Below are positions 43,649 through 54,251 of a stretch of DNA of 61,443 nucleotides, one piece after another. Both the position numbers and the translations under genes were made by a program. The DNA is from Porticoccaceae bacterium. GTDB lineage: Bacteria; Pseudomonadota; Gammaproteobacteria; Pseudomonadales; Porticoccaceae. Under the pieces are notes generated by a model. It was not told where the DNA came from, searched no databases, and saw only the letters and a list, made by a program, of their open reading frames with translations. Each line of letters starts with the position of its first letter. Within the stretch, counting starts at the first letter, position 1. Where the stretch lies: positions 1 to 61,443 of the forward strand of contig JAFMBY010000003.1 in the NCBI GenBank assembly GCA_017858135.1. The letters are read 5' to 3'.

Positions 43649-44437
43649 ATGTCTAAACCACTCTCACCATTTGCCACTCCTGCCCTTATCAAAGAAGGGT
43701 TTAACCTGCTCTGGCATCCAGATATTCGCTGGCTGGTAATACTTCCAGTACTGATCAATATTGCCTTATTCAGCGCAGTAACGTGGACTGCGGGGCTTTG
43801 GCTCAGCGACTGGCTAGACTGGTTGATCAGCCTAGTACCAGAATGGCTACAGTGGTTAGTGTGGATTATCTGGCTGCTGTTTGCCCTGCTGGCCCTGGTG
43901 ATTTACGGTTTTACTTTTACCCTGATCGCCAATTTTCTTGGCTCACCATTCTATGGAATTATCGTTGAGCGTGTTATTGCAATTGAGCGCGGTGATAGGG
44001 CTCGGAGTCACGCATCGACCGCCGCGCTATTGGCCACAGCGTGGCGCAGCTTTCGCCGCGAAATACAGATCATCGGCTATATGCTACCGCGAACCCTGGG
44101 CGTCACTCTGGTAACTTTGGTTGTCAGCTTTATGCCGATAATCAATATTGTCGCGCCGTTGATTGCCGGCAGTTGGGCAGCGTGGTCACTGGCAATCCAG
44201 TATTTTGACTATCCGGCGGATAACGATCAGATTATGTTCGCAGAGGTAAAAGAGCGCGCCCGAGAGCAGCGATTATTGTCACTGAGCTTTGGATTATCGG
44301 CGCTGGTTGCAGCAGCCATTCCGCTGATCAACCTGCTGCTGTTACCTGCCAGCGTGATCGGTGGTAGCCTATTGTGGTGCCGAGAGTATGCTGATGTGCA
44401 GAATGATAATGGCGCAGCAGAGCGCTGCGCCAGCTGA
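43649..44437 (+). CDS. cysZ: Sulfate transporter CysZ (EI24 family)
   Basis: CysZ imports sulfate for cysteine synthesis. The 262-residue protein has four long hydrophobic helices and family blocks GFNLLWHPDIRWLVILPVLIN, NFLGSPFYGIIVERV and WSLAIQYFDYPADN. It starts 7 bases after smpB. With two cysE genes in the window, cysteine assimilation is well represented. It nearly abuts rhlB, with one base between the stops. Confidence 0.9.
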   Translation: MSKPLSPFATPALIKEGFNLLWHPDIRWLVILPVLINIALFSAVTWTAGLWLSDWLDWLISLVPEWLQWLVWIIWLLFALLALVIYGFTFTLIANFLGSPFYGIIVERVIAIERGDRARSHASTAALLATAWRSFRREIQIIGYMLPRTLGVTLVTLVVSFMPIINIVAPLIAGSWAAWSLAIQYFDYPADNDQIMFAEVKERAREQRLLSLSFGLSALVAAAIPLINLLLLPASVIGGSLLWCREYADVQNDNGAAERCAS

Positions 44438-44438
44438 G

Positions 44439-46013
44439 TTAATCGGCAGTGCTAGCAGGCTTTGGATCTGCGGCATCGCCACCTTCGGTGGGGCTGAGAT
44501 CTGATTGCTCTGCCATGGCTTGCGGCTCTGCTACGGCTTGCGGCTCTGCTGACACATCGGCTGCGACCGCCTTCCTAATATCTTTCGGCGCCTCGAGTTG
44601 AATCTCTTGTTGTGCCTCTTGTTGCATTTGAGCCGGCGTATCCTTAACGGACTTATTGACAACCTCTTTTTTGGCCACGGGCGGTTTGCGAGCCGGGGCT
44701 GGTGCCTCAGTCAGCAATGATTCATCTGGCATAGTGCAGGATAATTTCATATCCAGCAGTTTCTCAATCGGCTCGAGTAAAAATGCATCATCTTCACAGG
44801 CAAAGCTTATCGAGATACCAGTCTGCCCTGCGCGACCCGTGCGACCGATACGATGCACATAATCTTCGGGCTCCTCTGGCAGCGTAAAGTTGACCACATG
44901 GCTGACGCCATTAACGTGAATACCGCGCCCTGCAACATCAGTGGCAACCATTACTTTTATGCCGCCATTCTTGAACGCTTCGAGTGTTTTCATGCGCCGA
45001 TTTTGCGGCACGTCACCGGCTATTAATCCAACCTTGAAACCCTGTTTCTTTAAACGCTCATACAGCGTTCGACAGATATCACGACGGTTAGCAAACACCA
45101 TCACGCTATCAACATCTTCACTGCGGAGAATATTTTGCAGCAGGGCAAATTTTTCACTGGCAGTGGTAATAAATATCTTCTGCTCTACCGTGTCAGTAGC
45201 GACGCGCTCGGGCTCCATCTCAAGCTTGACCGGCTTATCAGTCCACTGCTCAGATAGGCGCATCACATCATCGGTAAAGGTTGCTGAAAACAACAGTGTT
45301 TGACGATCTTCCTTGGGCGGCGTTGAGCGCACCAAGCGCCGCACTTGCGGGATAAAACCCATGTCCAGCATACGGTCTGCTTCATCGATAACCAGCACTT
45401 CCACCTGGTCGAGGTGAACATCTTTATTGCTGGCAAAATCCAACAGCCGTCCTGGCGTCCCGACCAGAATGTCACAGTGGGAGCGGTTGATTTTTTGCAG
45501 CTGTTTAGCATAGTCCATGCCACCGACTAAGGTGTGCACTTTGAGGTCTGTATGCTGCACCAACTGTTCCGCATCTTCACCAATCTGAATCGCCAACTCA
45601 CGAGTTGGTGCCAAAATTAGCGCTCGTGCTTCACCAATATATCGTTCATCTTCAACCGGATACTTGAGTAGATCGCTGATAATACTAATTAAAAAAGCGG
45701 CGGTCTTACCTGTACCAGTCTGCGCCTTGCCGACCATATCGTGGCCGCGTAATGTATGCGGAAGCGATGCGCCCTGAATAGGTGTGCAGTATTCAAAACC
45801 GGCACTCTGAACACCACGCAGCAGCGGAAGTGGCAGATCGAAATCATGAAAGCGGGCCTTGCCCTCTTGCACTTCGACGACAAATTGATCGGCACTCCAT
45901 GCCTTGCTGCTATTACGACCACGGCCGCGACCACGGCGCTTAGGGCCCCGAGCAGAAGAATTATTTTTTTCGTTATCAGATGATGGAGTCGATGTAGGGA
46001 TATTTTCAGTCAA
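44439..46013 (-). CDS. rhlB: DEAD-box ATP-dependent RNA helicase, RhlB-like
   Basis: The 524-residue helicase has a basic N-terminus ([12 protein letters not shown]), a Q motif ([11 protein letters not shown]), Walker [23 protein letters not shown] and [10 protein letters not shown]. The core resembles RhlB, which works with the RNA degradosome. The last 85 residues are low-complexity, rich in Ala, Glu, Gln and Pro, with an EPQA(V/M)AE repeat encoded by an 18-base DNA repeat (44517-44550). Such tails often tether helicases to RNase E. An inverted repeat lies about 50 bases before its start. Confidence 0.88.
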   Translation of the reverse strand: MTENIPTSTPSSDNEKNNSSARGPKRRGRGRGRNSSKAWSADQFVVEVQEGKARFHDFDLPLPLLRGVQSAGFEYCTPIQGASLPHTLRGHDMVGKAQTGTGKTAAFLISIISDLLKYPVEDERYIGEARALILAPTRELAIQIGEDAEQLVQHTDLKVHTLVGGMDYAKQLQKINRSHCDILVGTPGRLLDFASNKDVHLDQVEVLVIDEADRMLDMGFIPQVRRLVRSTPPKEDRQTLLFSATFTDDVMRLSEQWTDKPVKLEMEPERVATDTVEQKIFITTASEKFALLQNILRSEDVDSVMVFANRRDICRTLYERLKKQGFKVGLIAGDVPQNRRMKTLEAFKNGGIKVMVATDVAGRGIHVNGVSHVVNFTLPEEPEDYVHRIGRTGRAGQTGISISFACEDDAFLLEPIEKLLDMKLSCTMPDESLLTEAPAPARKPPVAKKEVVNKSVKDTPAQMQQEAQQEIQLEAPKDIRKAVAADVSAEPQAVAEPQAMAEQSDLSPTEGGDAADPKPASTAD

Positions 46014-46061
46014 GGTTTGGCACGCATGTTGGACAGTGATTTAACACCAGATTAAATACAT

Positions 46062-46093
46062 ACGACGTTTATGAAATGGTTCTTAAACGTCGT
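46062..46093. repeat. 10-bp inverted repeat in the rhlB 5' region
   Basis: ACGACGTTTA at 46062-46071 and TAAACGTCGT at 46084-46093 are perfectly complementary, with 12 bases between. Pairing continues weakly outward. In the rhlB mRNA it would form a hairpin ending 48 bases before the ATG; in DNA it could be an operator. Confidence 0.7.
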
Positions 46094-46126
46094 GTGTACA
46101 TATTTTCGCGCCGAGTGTAGCAGAAT

Positions 46127-46170
46127 TGTCGGCTAGCCGTTGGGTTTAATAACCCAACGGCTAGCCGACA
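46127..46170. repeat. Perfect 20-bp hairpin between doxX and rhlB
   Basis: Bases 46127-46146 and 46151-46170 are perfect inverted repeats with a TAAT loop. Each arm contains the self-complementary core CGGCTAGCCG. It lies 11 bases beyond the doxX stop, so it may end the doxX transcript, although no T-run follows on either strand. Confidence 0.85.
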
Positions 46171-46180
46171 GCCAAGAGAG

Positions 46181-46831
46181 TTATCGCGGAATACCCTGCA
46201 GTCGCCTCGACAGCCAGTAATCGAGGCTAAACCAACGGCCAGCGCCGGTAAAGAGAAGCACCAAAAGCATAATGAAATACGTCGCGGCAAATTCAATTCC
46301 ATTATTGAGAATCACGAAAGACCCCCTCTCGGTCAGCCAACTATAGTTGCCATGCTGCTTCAGCAGCGATCGTGCCGCCTCTAACCGCTCGCCGACACCC
46401 ACACTATTTTCAAGGCTTCGCTCGGCAGCCGGTATACCTAACATGGCGACGACTTTCGCCGTACTGGTATCCGGATCTCCTGGTGCGATGGCAAACCAAC
46501 CATTGTTCCAGTGGGCGGTACCAGCGGCCACTAGCATGGTAAACATCAATGGAATTGTCACCAATCTGGTGGCAACACCTAGCAGCAAGGCTAAGCCGCC
46601 AATCAATTCAGCGCTAGCGGCAAGCAGCACCATTAAACCGGGTAGCGGCAGGCCCAGCCCCCAATCGGGGTTGCCAAACCAGGCAACCATATCGTCCCAG
46701 TTAGCAAATTTATGTAAGCCCACACCAATAAACACTGGCGCCAGATAGAGGCGCAAAGCCAAGGGCCCAAGCCAGTCAATATAGCTGAGTTTTGAGAGTA
46801 ATAGGTTGTATAGGGAAACCAAGCGCTGCAT
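46181..46831 (-). CDS. DoxX family membrane protein
   Basis: This is a 216-residue protein with four membrane segments and the DoxX pattern: LRLYLAPVFIGVGLHKFANW, LVLLAASAELIGGLALLLG-type helix 2, and LFTMLVAA. ATG 46831 was chosen because AAGGAG lies 8 bases upstream; a GTG three codons earlier overlaps that site. A soluble loop of about 55 residues sits between helices 3 and 4. DoxX proteins are linked to thiosulfate/redox or membrane stress functions in various bacteria; none is shown here. Confidence 0.85.
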   Translation of the reverse strand: MQRLVSLYNLLLSKLSYIDWLGPLALRLYLAPVFIGVGLHKFANWDDMVAWFGNPDWGLGLPLPGLMVLLAASAELIGGLALLLGVATRLVTIPLMFTMLVAAGTAHWNNGWFAIAPGDPDTSTAKVVAMLGIPAAERSLENSVGVGERLEAARSLLKQHGNYSWLTERGSFVILNNGIEFAATYFIMLLVLLFTGAGRWFSLDYWLSRRLQGIPR

Positions 46832-47007
46832 GTTAATCACTCCTTTGATTGTTTTAGGATTTATTCCTGCGGCGGATTAGATCGCCGGTCGGCGAAAAAA
46901 TTCCAAGCCTCAAAAACAAACATATATTCCGCAAATACGCTGCGTTTTTACTCGCTTTGCGATGGTCATTCAACGAGAATAAACGATTAAAGCCATTTGT
47001 GCCCAAA

Positions 47008-48390
47008 ATGCTGTCCAACCATATCAAACACTCCGCATTTATAAAAAATGCAACGTTACTCTGGTCCCTCGCCGGCCCCCTAATTTTAGGGCAAGTGGCG
47101 GTGGTTGGCATGACCGTGACCGATATTTATATGGCCGGTCAGGTAGGCGCAGACTCCCTCGCCGCGGTGCAGTTGGGCGGAAGCATCTGGTCGATTATCA
47201 ATCTCATTGTAATAGGCATAATGATCGGCAACAGTCCGATTATCGGCAACCACTGGGGTGCGGGCAACCGGCATTTGGTGCGCTTCCAGTTTCAGCAGGC
47301 ACTCTGGCTAGCAGTGCCAGTGGGTCTTATCGTTAACTGCGCCATACTCTTTGGCATCTATATACTCGGCCGTTTGGATATACCTTACGAAGTCTATGAT
47401 ATCGGTCGCCGCTATCTAATGCCTTTTCTGATCACCGGTCTAATGTTCCCGGCATTTTTTGCTTTTCGCAGCACCTTCGAAGGTATGGGCGATATCCGCC
47501 CGGTTATGGTGTTTAACGGCGCCGCTTTCTTCCTCAATATTGCTCTCGACTATGCCCTGGTGTTCGGCAAGTTTGGCCTTCCGGCCATGGGTGCCGAAGG
47601 CGCTGCCTGGGCCACCGCGATTGTGATGACCTTTCTGCTGATCTGCATGGCGATCTACGCTCAGCGCTCACACACCATGCGCGCGTTAAAACTCTACAGT
47701 GAGTTTGCCCGCGCCAATGTCGCAGCAATTGTTAATATCTTGCGACTGGGAGTGCCTATCGCCTTAAATATTGCTGCCGAAATAAGCTTTTTCGCGATTA
47801 TCCCGCTACTGATCGCCCATCTCGGATCCGATGTTGTCGGCGCTCATGCTATCGCCATCAATATTGATTCACTGGCATTTATGATTCCTCTAGGCATGGC
47901 TCAGGCACTGACTATTAAGGTCTCGCATGCGGAGGGAGCCGGCGATCCAAGACTGGCACGGCGCTTTTGCCTGGTGGGCTTCAAACTGGTGTTTATGCTG
48001 GGGCTAATAATGGCGGCAGTCAAAATCAGCTTGCGCAGCGATTTTGCCAGCTGGTTTAGCCCAGATCCCAATGTGCAGATGATTGCGACCAACCTGTTCT
48101 TTTTCGCTGCCGCGTTGGGCTCGGTGGACTGTTTGCAAATGGCCGCCAGCGGCGCACTGCGCGGCTATAAAGATGTGCGCATGCCACTGCTGATTCAGGT
48201 CGTGGCTTTTTGGGGTATCGCCTTCCCTATCGCCTACTCACTGGCGCTGACCGATTTCTGGGGAGAGCCACTGGGCGTCTATGGGTTTTGGATAGGCACC
48301 ATAATCGGCGCATCCTGCGCCGGAATCGGCTTGATCAGTCGTTGGAATATCGTCTCGCGGCGCAGAATTCAGGCGTTGGCGACTCTATAG
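47008..48390 (+). CDS. MATE family efflux transporter (NorM-like)
   Basis: This multidrug/toxin antiporter has 12 membrane segments in two similar halves. The first half starts LLWSLAGPLILGQVAVVGMTVTDIYMAG, the second LRLGVPIALNIAAEISFFAI, both characteristic. ATG 47008 gives 460 residues. In-frame TTG 46957 or GTG 46999 are possible starts; none has a good ribosome site. The 3' end overlaps prmC by 22 bases. Confidence 0.9.
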   Translation: MLSNHIKHSAFIKNATLLWSLAGPLILGQVAVVGMTVTDIYMAGQVGADSLAAVQLGGSIWSIINLIVIGIMIGNSPIIGNHWGAGNRHLVRFQFQQALWLAVPVGLIVNCAILFGIYILGRLDIPYEVYDIGRRYLMPFLITGLMFPAFFAFRSTFEGMGDIRPVMVFNGAAFFLNIALDYALVFGKFGLPAMGAEGAAWATAIVMTFLLICMAIYAQRSHTMRALKLYSEFARANVAAIVNILRLGVPIALNIAAEISFFAIIPLLIAHLGSDVVGAHAIAINIDSLAFMIPLGMAQALTIKVSHAEGAGDPRLARRFCLVGFKLVFMLGLIMAAVKISLRSDFASWFSPDPNVQMIATNLFFFAAALGSVDCLQMAASGALRGYKDVRMPLLIQVVAFWGIAFPIAYSLALTDFWGEPLGVYGFWIGTIIGASCAGIGLISRWNIVSRRRIQALATL

Positions 48391-49211
48391 CGACCGAGAG
48401 TCAAACGCTCGAGACCATTCAGATCGCGGTGCGTCTCAGTCAAGCTAAACCCGGCCTCAACAAACAGCTCACGTACTGCCGCGCCCTGTTCGAAACCATG
48501 TTCAACCAAGAGCCAGCCGCCATCGCTTAGATAAGCCACGCTCTGCGCGCACAGCAGCCGCAAATCGTCTAACCCGTCACTACCAGAGACCAGGGCTGAG
48601 GCGGGCTCAAAACGCACATCACCCTGACTAAGATGGGGGTCGCTGGCTTCAATATAGGGCGGATTGCTAACAATGATATCAAAGCGCTGTTGGGGAATGG
48701 CTGCAAACCAATTGCTGGCAAAGATAGTCACGTTATCCAACTGGTGTTGCTGACGGTTGCGCTCAGCCAGAGCCACCGCGTCTGATTCGACGTCGACGGC
48801 ACAGATCTGCCACTGACTGCGCTCAGTGGCCAGAGCCAGTGCAATAGCGCCGGTGCCTGTCCCTAGATCGAGGACGCTAGCCTGCTCGGGAACCGACAAA
48901 CCGAGCGCAACCTCCACTAGCAACTCTGTTTCCGGACGCGGGATAAGTGTTGCTGCGGAGACGGTTAAATCGAGACTCCAAAATCCTTGAGTGCCAATTA
49001 GATAGGCAACTGGCTCACCCTCAACTCGTCGCTGCACCAGCGCTTCATACTGCTCAAGCTGCGCACTGTTAACGGGTCGATCGGGCCAGGTTTTTAAGAA
49101 ACTCCGCGTCACCCCCAACACGTGACAGAGCAACAATTCGCTATCCAGTTGCGACGACTCGCTGCGATAATTGGCCTTAACCGCAGATTGCAGTAACTGA
49201 CTAATAATCAT
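48369..49211 (-). CDS. prmC: Peptide chain release factor N5-glutamine methyltransferase
   Basis: PrmC (HemK) methylates the Gln of the GGQ motif in release factors. The 280-residue protein has a helical N-terminus, then [31 protein letters not shown] motif [16 protein letters not shown] and catalytic NPPY in [13 protein letters not shown]. It overlaps its substrate gene prfA by 4 bases (ATGA), so they are coupled. Confidence 0.96.
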   Translation of the reverse strand: MIISQLLQSAVKANYRSESSQLDSELLLCHVLGVTRSFLKTWPDRPVNSAQLEQYEALVQRRVEGEPVAYLIGTQGFWSLDLTVSAATLIPRPETELLVEVALGLSVPEQASVLDLGTGTGAIALALATERSQWQICAVDVESDAVALAERNRQQHQLDNVTIFASNWFAAIPQQRFDIIVSNPPYIEASDPHLSQGDVRFEPASALVSGSDGLDDLRLLCAQSVAYLSDGGWLLVEHGFEQGAAVRELFVEAGFSLTETHRDLNGLERLTLGRYRVANA

Positions 49212-50293
49212 CCGTCGGACAAACTGGCCAGCTGCTCCGCCTGGAACTCACTGACCAGAGGCTGAATCACTTCATCGAGGGAACCCTCCATCACCTCGCC
49301 AAGTTTGTACAGTGTCAGATTAATGCGATGATCCGTGACCCGTCCTTGGGGAAAGTTGTAGGTCCGGATACGCTCTGAGCGATCGCCGCTACCAACCAGA
49401 TTTTTGCGCTGATCGGACTGTTCCTTGGCGGCGGCTTCATCTTGGGCAGCATTTAATCGAGCCTGGAGAACAGACATCGCTTTGGCGCGATTTTTATGCT
49501 GCGAGCGCTCGTCCTGACATTCAACGACGAGACCGGTGGGCAAGTGAGTGAGGCGAATGGCTGAGTCGGTTTTGTTGACGTGCTGACCACCTGAACCCGA
49601 GGCGCGGAAGGTATCCACTCTCAGATCGCCTTTGTTGATCTCAATAGCGTCCTGCTCATCTGCTTCCGCCATCACCGCCACGGTGCAAGCTGAGGTGTGG
49701 ATTCGACCTTGTGATTCGGTATCGGGAACACGCTGCACGCGATGGGCACCAGACTCAAATTTGAGTTTAGAGTAGACCCCCTGACCGACAATGCGGACGA
49801 TAATCTCTTTGTAACCGCCGTGGTCGCCGCTATTCTCGCTAATGACCTCAACCTTCCAGCGTTGCGTCTCAGCATAGCGACTGTACATACGAAACAGATC
49901 GCCAGCAAAAATGGCCGCTTCATCACCACCAGTTCCTGCGCGAATCTCGAGAAAGACGTTTCTCGAATCCTTGGCATCTTTGGGCAGCAGTAGCTTTTGA
50001 AGCTCCAGCTCAAACTGATCGCGCTGAGATTCGCCGCTGCGCACTTCCTCTTCCGCCATGTCGCGCATATCGGGGTCGGCGTCCTTGAGCAGCAGCTTAG
50101 CCTCTTCAATATTGTCAACGACCGCCTGATAGCCGCGATAGGTTTTAACCAGTGATTCAAGTTCGGCATACTCTTTTGACAGCTCGCGAAAACGATTTTG
50201 GTCGCTGATAATGTCGCCATCACTGAGGAGCGCGCCAACCTCTTCATAGCGTTCAGAGAGATGATCTAACTTCGAGAGAATTGATGCTTTCAT
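49208..50293 (-). CDS. prfA: Peptide chain release factor 1
   Basis: RF1 ends translation at UAA and UAG. The 361-residue protein has [22 protein letters not shown], the codon-recognition tripeptide region [21 protein letters not shown] (PDT in place of the common PAT/PVT), and the catalytic GGQ in [11 protein letters not shown]. It lies between hemA and prmC, the usual hemA-prfA-prmC order; the gap to hemA is 86 bases. Confidence 0.97.
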   Translation of the reverse strand: MKASILSKLDHLSERYEEVGALLSDGDIISDQNRFRELSKEYAELESLVKTYRGYQAVVDNIEEAKLLLKDADPDMRDMAEEEVRSGESQRDQFELELQKLLLPKDAKDSRNVFLEIRAGTGGDEAAIFAGDLFRMYSRYAETQRWKVEVISENSGDHGGYKEIIVRIVGQGVYSKLKFESGAHRVQRVPDTESQGRIHTSACTVAVMAEADEQDAIEINKGDLRVDTFRASGSGGQHVNKTDSAIRLTHLPTGLVVECQDERSQHKNRAKAMSVLQARLNAAQDEAAAKEQSDQRKNLVGSGDRSERIRTYNFPQGRVTDHRINLTLYKLGEVMEGSLDEVIQPLVSEFQAEQLASLSDG

Positions 50294-50379
50294 AAATATC
50301 CATGTTTGGTTTATTCGCTGATTCAGCGCGGTAAAAGTTGAATTTTTGAGGATCTAACAGGTTTGTGGTTTGAGCGGCG

Positions 50380-51636
50380 CTAACGTTTTTTGTCCAAACC
50401 AAACAGATCGTTGGTGGCATCAATAGTATCATCGCGCCCCTCTTCACCGGCCTGCTTGAGACGGGTGGTCGGTTTGTGCATCAACTTGTTGGTCAGGTTG
50501 CGTGCCAGCGTGGCGATAACTGATTCGGAGTCCTGACCTCGTTGCAATGCCTGCATGGCCTTACCAACCTCTTCATCGCGGATTTTTTCAACGCTGTTAC
50601 GGAAAGCTCGAATGGTATCGACAGCCGCCAGTGAACGCTGCTGGCGTGACCAGCCGTCCGCCTCCTGATCAATAATACCCTGCGCCAAATCGGCGGCGCT
50701 CTGCCGAGCGCGAACATTGTCCTGAATCACTTCCTGTAAATCATCCACGGTATACAGATAAACGTCATCGAGCATTTCGACTTCCGGTTCAATGTCGCGA
50801 GGCACGGCAATATCAACCATAAAGATCGGCTTGCGCTTACGCTTTTTCAGTGCCGATTCCACAGCCCCTTTACCGAGAACTGGCAGTTGGCTGGCGGTGG
50901 ATGAAATAACAATGTCCGCCTGCGGTAGATGATCGTGAATATCCGACAAGAGAATAGCTTCGGCGGAAAAATCAGCAGCCAACTCTTGGGCGCGACTGAG
51001 CGTTCGATTGGCAACCGTAATCGAGCCAATCTGCTTATCATGCAAATGTCGCGCAACCAGCTCAATGGTCTCACCTGCGCCAATCAATAATGCGTGAGCC
51101 TGTTTTAGATCGGCAAAAATCTGCTCGGCAAGACTCACTGAGGCGTAGGCAACAGAGACTGGATTTTGACCAATGGCCGTCTCCGAGCGGACGCGCTTGG
51201 CGGCGGCAAACGCGCACTGAAAGGCCTGATTAAGATAGCTTGAGACCGTCCCAGCCTCACGGCCAACGGCGTAGGCCGACTTGATCTGGCCAAAAATTTG
51301 CGGCTCACCCAGCACCAGCGAGTCCAGCCCGCTGGCAACGCACATAATATGGCGCACGGCCTGCTGGTCACGGTAACAATAGTAGCAATCGCGCAACTGC
51401 TCAACGGTCAGACCTTTGTGCTCAGCCAGCCAACTGAGTAACTGCTCGTCACTGACCTCACCGTGGAAATAGATTTCAGTGCGATTACAGGTAGACAGCA
51501 GAGCAATTTCACCACCACCAAGCTGATTGAGCGCCTGTTGCAGAGACTCGACAACCATTTCGGGGGCAAAGGCAACGCGACCGCGAAGATCCACGGAAGC
51601 CGTTGTATGATTGATACCAAATGCCAGAATACCCAT
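50380..51636 (-). CDS. hemA: Glutamyl-tRNA reductase
   Basis: HemA reduces glutamyl-tRNA to glutamate-1-semialdehyde, the first step of haem synthesis in the C5 pathway. The 418-residue protein has the catalytic Cys50 in LLSTCNRTEIY, GLDSLVLGEPQIFGQIK, the NADPH-binding ALLIGAGETIELVARHL and a C-terminal dimerisation helix. It is divergent from the TPR lipoprotein gene over 215 bases, where a GACTGG/CCAGTC inverted repeat is the only structure I see. Confidence 0.96.
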   Translation of the reverse strand: MGILAFGINHTTASVDLRGRVAFAPEMVVESLQQALNQLGGGEIALLSTCNRTEIYFHGEVSDEQLLSWLAEHKGLTVEQLRDCYYCYRDQQAVRHIMCVASGLDSLVLGEPQIFGQIKSAYAVGREAGTVSSYLNQAFQCAFAAAKRVRSETAIGQNPVSVAYASVSLAEQIFADLKQAHALLIGAGETIELVARHLHDKQIGSITVANRTLSRAQELAADFSAEAILLSDIHDHLPQADIVISSTASQLPVLGKGAVESALKKRKRKPIFMVDIAVPRDIEPEVEMLDDVYLYTVDDLQEVIQDNVRARQSAADLAQGIIDQEADGWSRQQRSLAAVDTIRAFRNSVEKIRDEEVGKAMQALQRGQDSESVIATLARNLTNKLMHKPTTRLKQAGEEGRDDTIDATNDLFGLDKKR

Positions 51637-51851
51637 TGTGACTATGCTATTCGTCTCTCTGCTGCTTGCTAAATTATGCGTCTATACTCAGAATCAAGGG
51701 TCTTTAGTTTTCGACGAACTGACTGGCGAGAGATTTTACACCAGTCTGGCCAGCATAATCAGAAATACCCGAAAAAAAGGATATTGTTGGATTGCGCCCT
51801 AATCTTTTAGCTAAATGATGGTCATAACCCACGTATTTCCCGAAAAAGAAT

Positions 51852-53642
51852 ATGATGAAACTAGCCAAGCTTATCTGCATAGTTCCCTCTGCTATTAGCC
51901 TATCTCTGCTGCTAACAGCTTGTGTCTCTGCACCCAATATGGAACAGCAGTCTCAGCCTGCTGCGGTAACCAATGGTGCAACTGAATCAGCACAGAGCGT
52001 TGCCCTGACGAGCAGGCCCTTCCCCGAAGACGCTCTCTACCAGCTGTTGGTCGCTGATGTTGCGCTGACCCGCGGCCAGTTTAAGACTGCCTTGGAAAAC
52101 TATCTGAGTCAGGCGCGTCTGACCCGCGATGTCGGCATTATTCAATTGACTAACAGTATCGCTTCCCACCAGCGTGATGCTGGCGCCATCTTGGAGACAG
52201 CCGAGCTGTGGCTAGACGTACAGCCAAATCAGCCGCTGGCTCACCATGCTGCTCTGCAAGCCTATGCGCTACATAACAGACCCTTTGACGCGCTGCAGCA
52301 AGGTTATTGGCTGTATCGCAACGAGAATGATATTGAGGCCTTTCTGGCGGTCACCGCAATCAGCGAAGGCCGCAAGAAAACGCTTATTCCAGAGCTTATA
52401 GAAGCCTATCGAGCACTACCCCTAAGTGCAGAAAAACAACCTTTAGCCGAACTGGCCGCGGCAATTTTGTACCGCGAGAGCGGCGATCTCGACAGCGCGG
52501 CGCAGACAGCAAGAGATTTTTTAACGCTGGTGCCAGACAATGAGCGTGGCCTACTGCTGTTGGCTCAAGTGCTACATCAGCAGGATAATATTGATGCCGC
52601 CGCGGACCTGCTTGCAGATGCGCTGCGGCGCGTCCCCGAGAAGCGTAATGTGCGACTCCAGTATGCGCGCTTTTTAACCCTTATCGATCGACCTCAGGCG
52701 ATTGTTCAGTTTGAGCTGTTGCGCAAAGACAATGCCAATGATCAGCAAATAAACTTTCTGCTCGCGCTGCTCTACCTCAACCAAGGCGATGAAAATCTGG
52801 CGCTGACACTCTTCCAGCAAGCGACCAATGATCCAGGTATGGCTGCAGATGCGCATTTTCATCTCGCAACCATCGCTGAGCGCCATAGCAATTTTGCCAC
52901 TGCACTACAGCACTACCAGCAGGTCAGGTTTGGTCGCAATTACCTCTCTGCCGCATCGCGCGCAGCAAGTTTGTTGGTCTATCAATTCAATATTGATGCG
53001 GCACAGCGTTATCTGCAACGATTACGCAAAGAGCAGCCCGGCCAGTCTGCCGCGTTAATTCAAGTGGAGTCGAACTTATTGGTCAGCAACAACCAGAATG
53101 AACAGGCGCTCAATATTCTCAGTAGTGCCTTGCAGACGCATCCCAATGACGCGCAATTGCTCTATGCGCGTTCGATGGTGGCGGAGCTTGAAAACAACTT
53201 TGCTCTCGCCGAGCAGGATCTGCGTGCCCTTCTGGCACTGGACGAAAACAACTCAACAGCCCTTAATGCGCTCGGCTATACCATGATTCTGCATACCGAT
53301 CGCCTTGAGGAAGCCTACACATTAATCAAGCGTGCCTATCTACTGAACCCGGGAGATCCTGCCATTATCGACAGTATGGGCTGGGTGCTATTTGTCATGG
53401 GAGAGGCCGAACAGGCGCTGCCCCATCTGGAGAAGGCCATGACTATTATGCCCGACCCGGAAGTTGCCGCTCACCTCGGCGAGGTGCAGTGGGTTCTCGG
53501 CGACCGGCAAGCGGCTCTGCAAACCTGGAATCAAGGTCTCACTCAAACACCTGGCCATCGAACCATTAAGAGCACCATGCAACGCCTCGGCGCGGACCCG
53601 CGCACTGAACACCAAGAATTTAATACAGAGCAAAGTCAGTGA
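51852..53642 (+). CDS. TPR-repeat lipoprotein upstream of lolB
   Basis: This 596-residue lipoprotein has lipobox LTAC (Cys24) and then about a dozen tetratricopeptide repeats through to the end; examples are LGYTMILHTDRLEEAYTLIKRA and MGWVLFVMGEAEQALPHLEKA. A TPR protein of this size before lolB is conserved in Pseudomonas-type genomes. It is probably anchored in the outer membrane as a protein-interaction scaffold; the function is unknown. Its TGA overlaps the lolB GTG start by 4 bases. Confidence 0.87.
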   Translation: MMKLAKLICIVPSAISLSLLLTACVSAPNMEQQSQPAAVTNGATESAQSVALTSRPFPEDALYQLLVADVALTRGQFKTALENYLSQARLTRDVGIIQLTNSIASHQRDAGAILETAELWLDVQPNQPLAHHAALQAYALHNRPFDALQQGYWLYRNENDIEAFLAVTAISEGRKKTLIPELIEAYRALPLSAEKQPLAELAAAILYRESGDLDSAAQTARDFLTLVPDNERGLLLLAQVLHQQDNIDAAADLLADALRRVPEKRNVRLQYARFLTLIDRPQAIVQFELLRKDNANDQQINFLLALLYLNQGDENLALTLFQQATNDPGMAADAHFHLATIAERHSNFATALQHYQQVRFGRNYLSAASRAASLLVYQFNIDAAQRYLQRLRKEQPGQSAALIQVESNLLVSNNQNEQALNILSSALQTHPNDAQLLYARSMVAELENNFALAEQDLRALLALDENNSTALNALGYTMILHTDRLEEAYTLIKRAYLLNPGDPAIIDSMGWVLFVMGEAEQALPHLEKAMTIMPDPEVAAHLGEVQWVLGDRQAALQTWNQGLTQTPGHRTIKSTMQRLGADPRTEHQEFNTEQSQ

Positions 53643-54244
53643 TCAGAGCAAGCTTATTGCTAGCAATCATCACTCTGGGCGCCTGCACCTTGCAGCCGCA
53701 GCCACTGCCCTCAGGCAGTTGGCAAGCCTACCAATCTCGAGTATCGCAACTCAACGACTGGACTCTCGCCGGCAAGCTGGGCTTCCGCGCACCAGACAAC
53801 GGTGGCAGTGCAACGCTGAACTGGATGCAGCGACAAAACAACTATCGACTGCGACTCTCTGGCCCCTTTGGTGCCGGCAGTGCGCAGATTGATGGCAATA
53901 GTCAATTAGCCGAAATGCGCTATGACGATAAGATTTACCGTCAGACACCTGAGCAACTGGCCGAGCAACTCACAGGAGTCCCTCTACCGGTCAGTGCACT
54001 CAGCTGGTGGGCGCGCGGTGTGCCGTCACCATCACAACCGCTGGCCACTGCACTAGCCACCAGCCCGGATGGTTATGCCAGTGGTTTTGACCAGGCCGGC
54101 TGGCAGCTTTCCTTCAGTCACTTTAAACAGACCGATGCCGGTCACTTGCCCGGCAAAATAACCGGCACCCACACATCTAGTGAGGGTAGGAGCTACTCGT
54201 TTAAGCTGCTAATATCGAGCTGGAGCTTTCTCGAAGAAGAATAA
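53639..54244 (+). CDS. lolB: Outer-membrane lipoprotein receptor LolB
   Basis: LolB accepts lipoproteins from LolA and inserts them into the outer membrane. The 201-residue precursor has lipobox LGAC (Cys16), then WTLAGKLGFRAPDNGGSATLNWMQRQNNYRLRLSGPFGAGS-type beta strands, and WWARGVPSP. The GTG start overlaps the preceding stop. ispE follows after 7 bases, as usual. The window's own lipoproteins LpoA, DolP, BamE and the TPR protein are its likely clients. Confidence 0.94.
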   Translation: MIRASLLLAIITLGACTLQPQPLPSGSWQAYQSRVSQLNDWTLAGKLGFRAPDNGGSATLNWMQRQNNYRLRLSGPFGAGSAQIDGNSQLAEMRYDDKIYRQTPEQLAEQLTGVPLPVSALSWWARGVPSPSQPLATALATSPDGYASGFDQAGWQLSFSHFKQTDAGHLPGKITGTHTSSEGRSYSFKLLISSWSFLEEE

Positions 54245-54251
54245 CCTGACC

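Noticed and set aside
46127-46170. Standard rho-independent terminator
   Set aside because: There is no run of T after the stem on either strand, so it is listed as a hairpin repeat instead.
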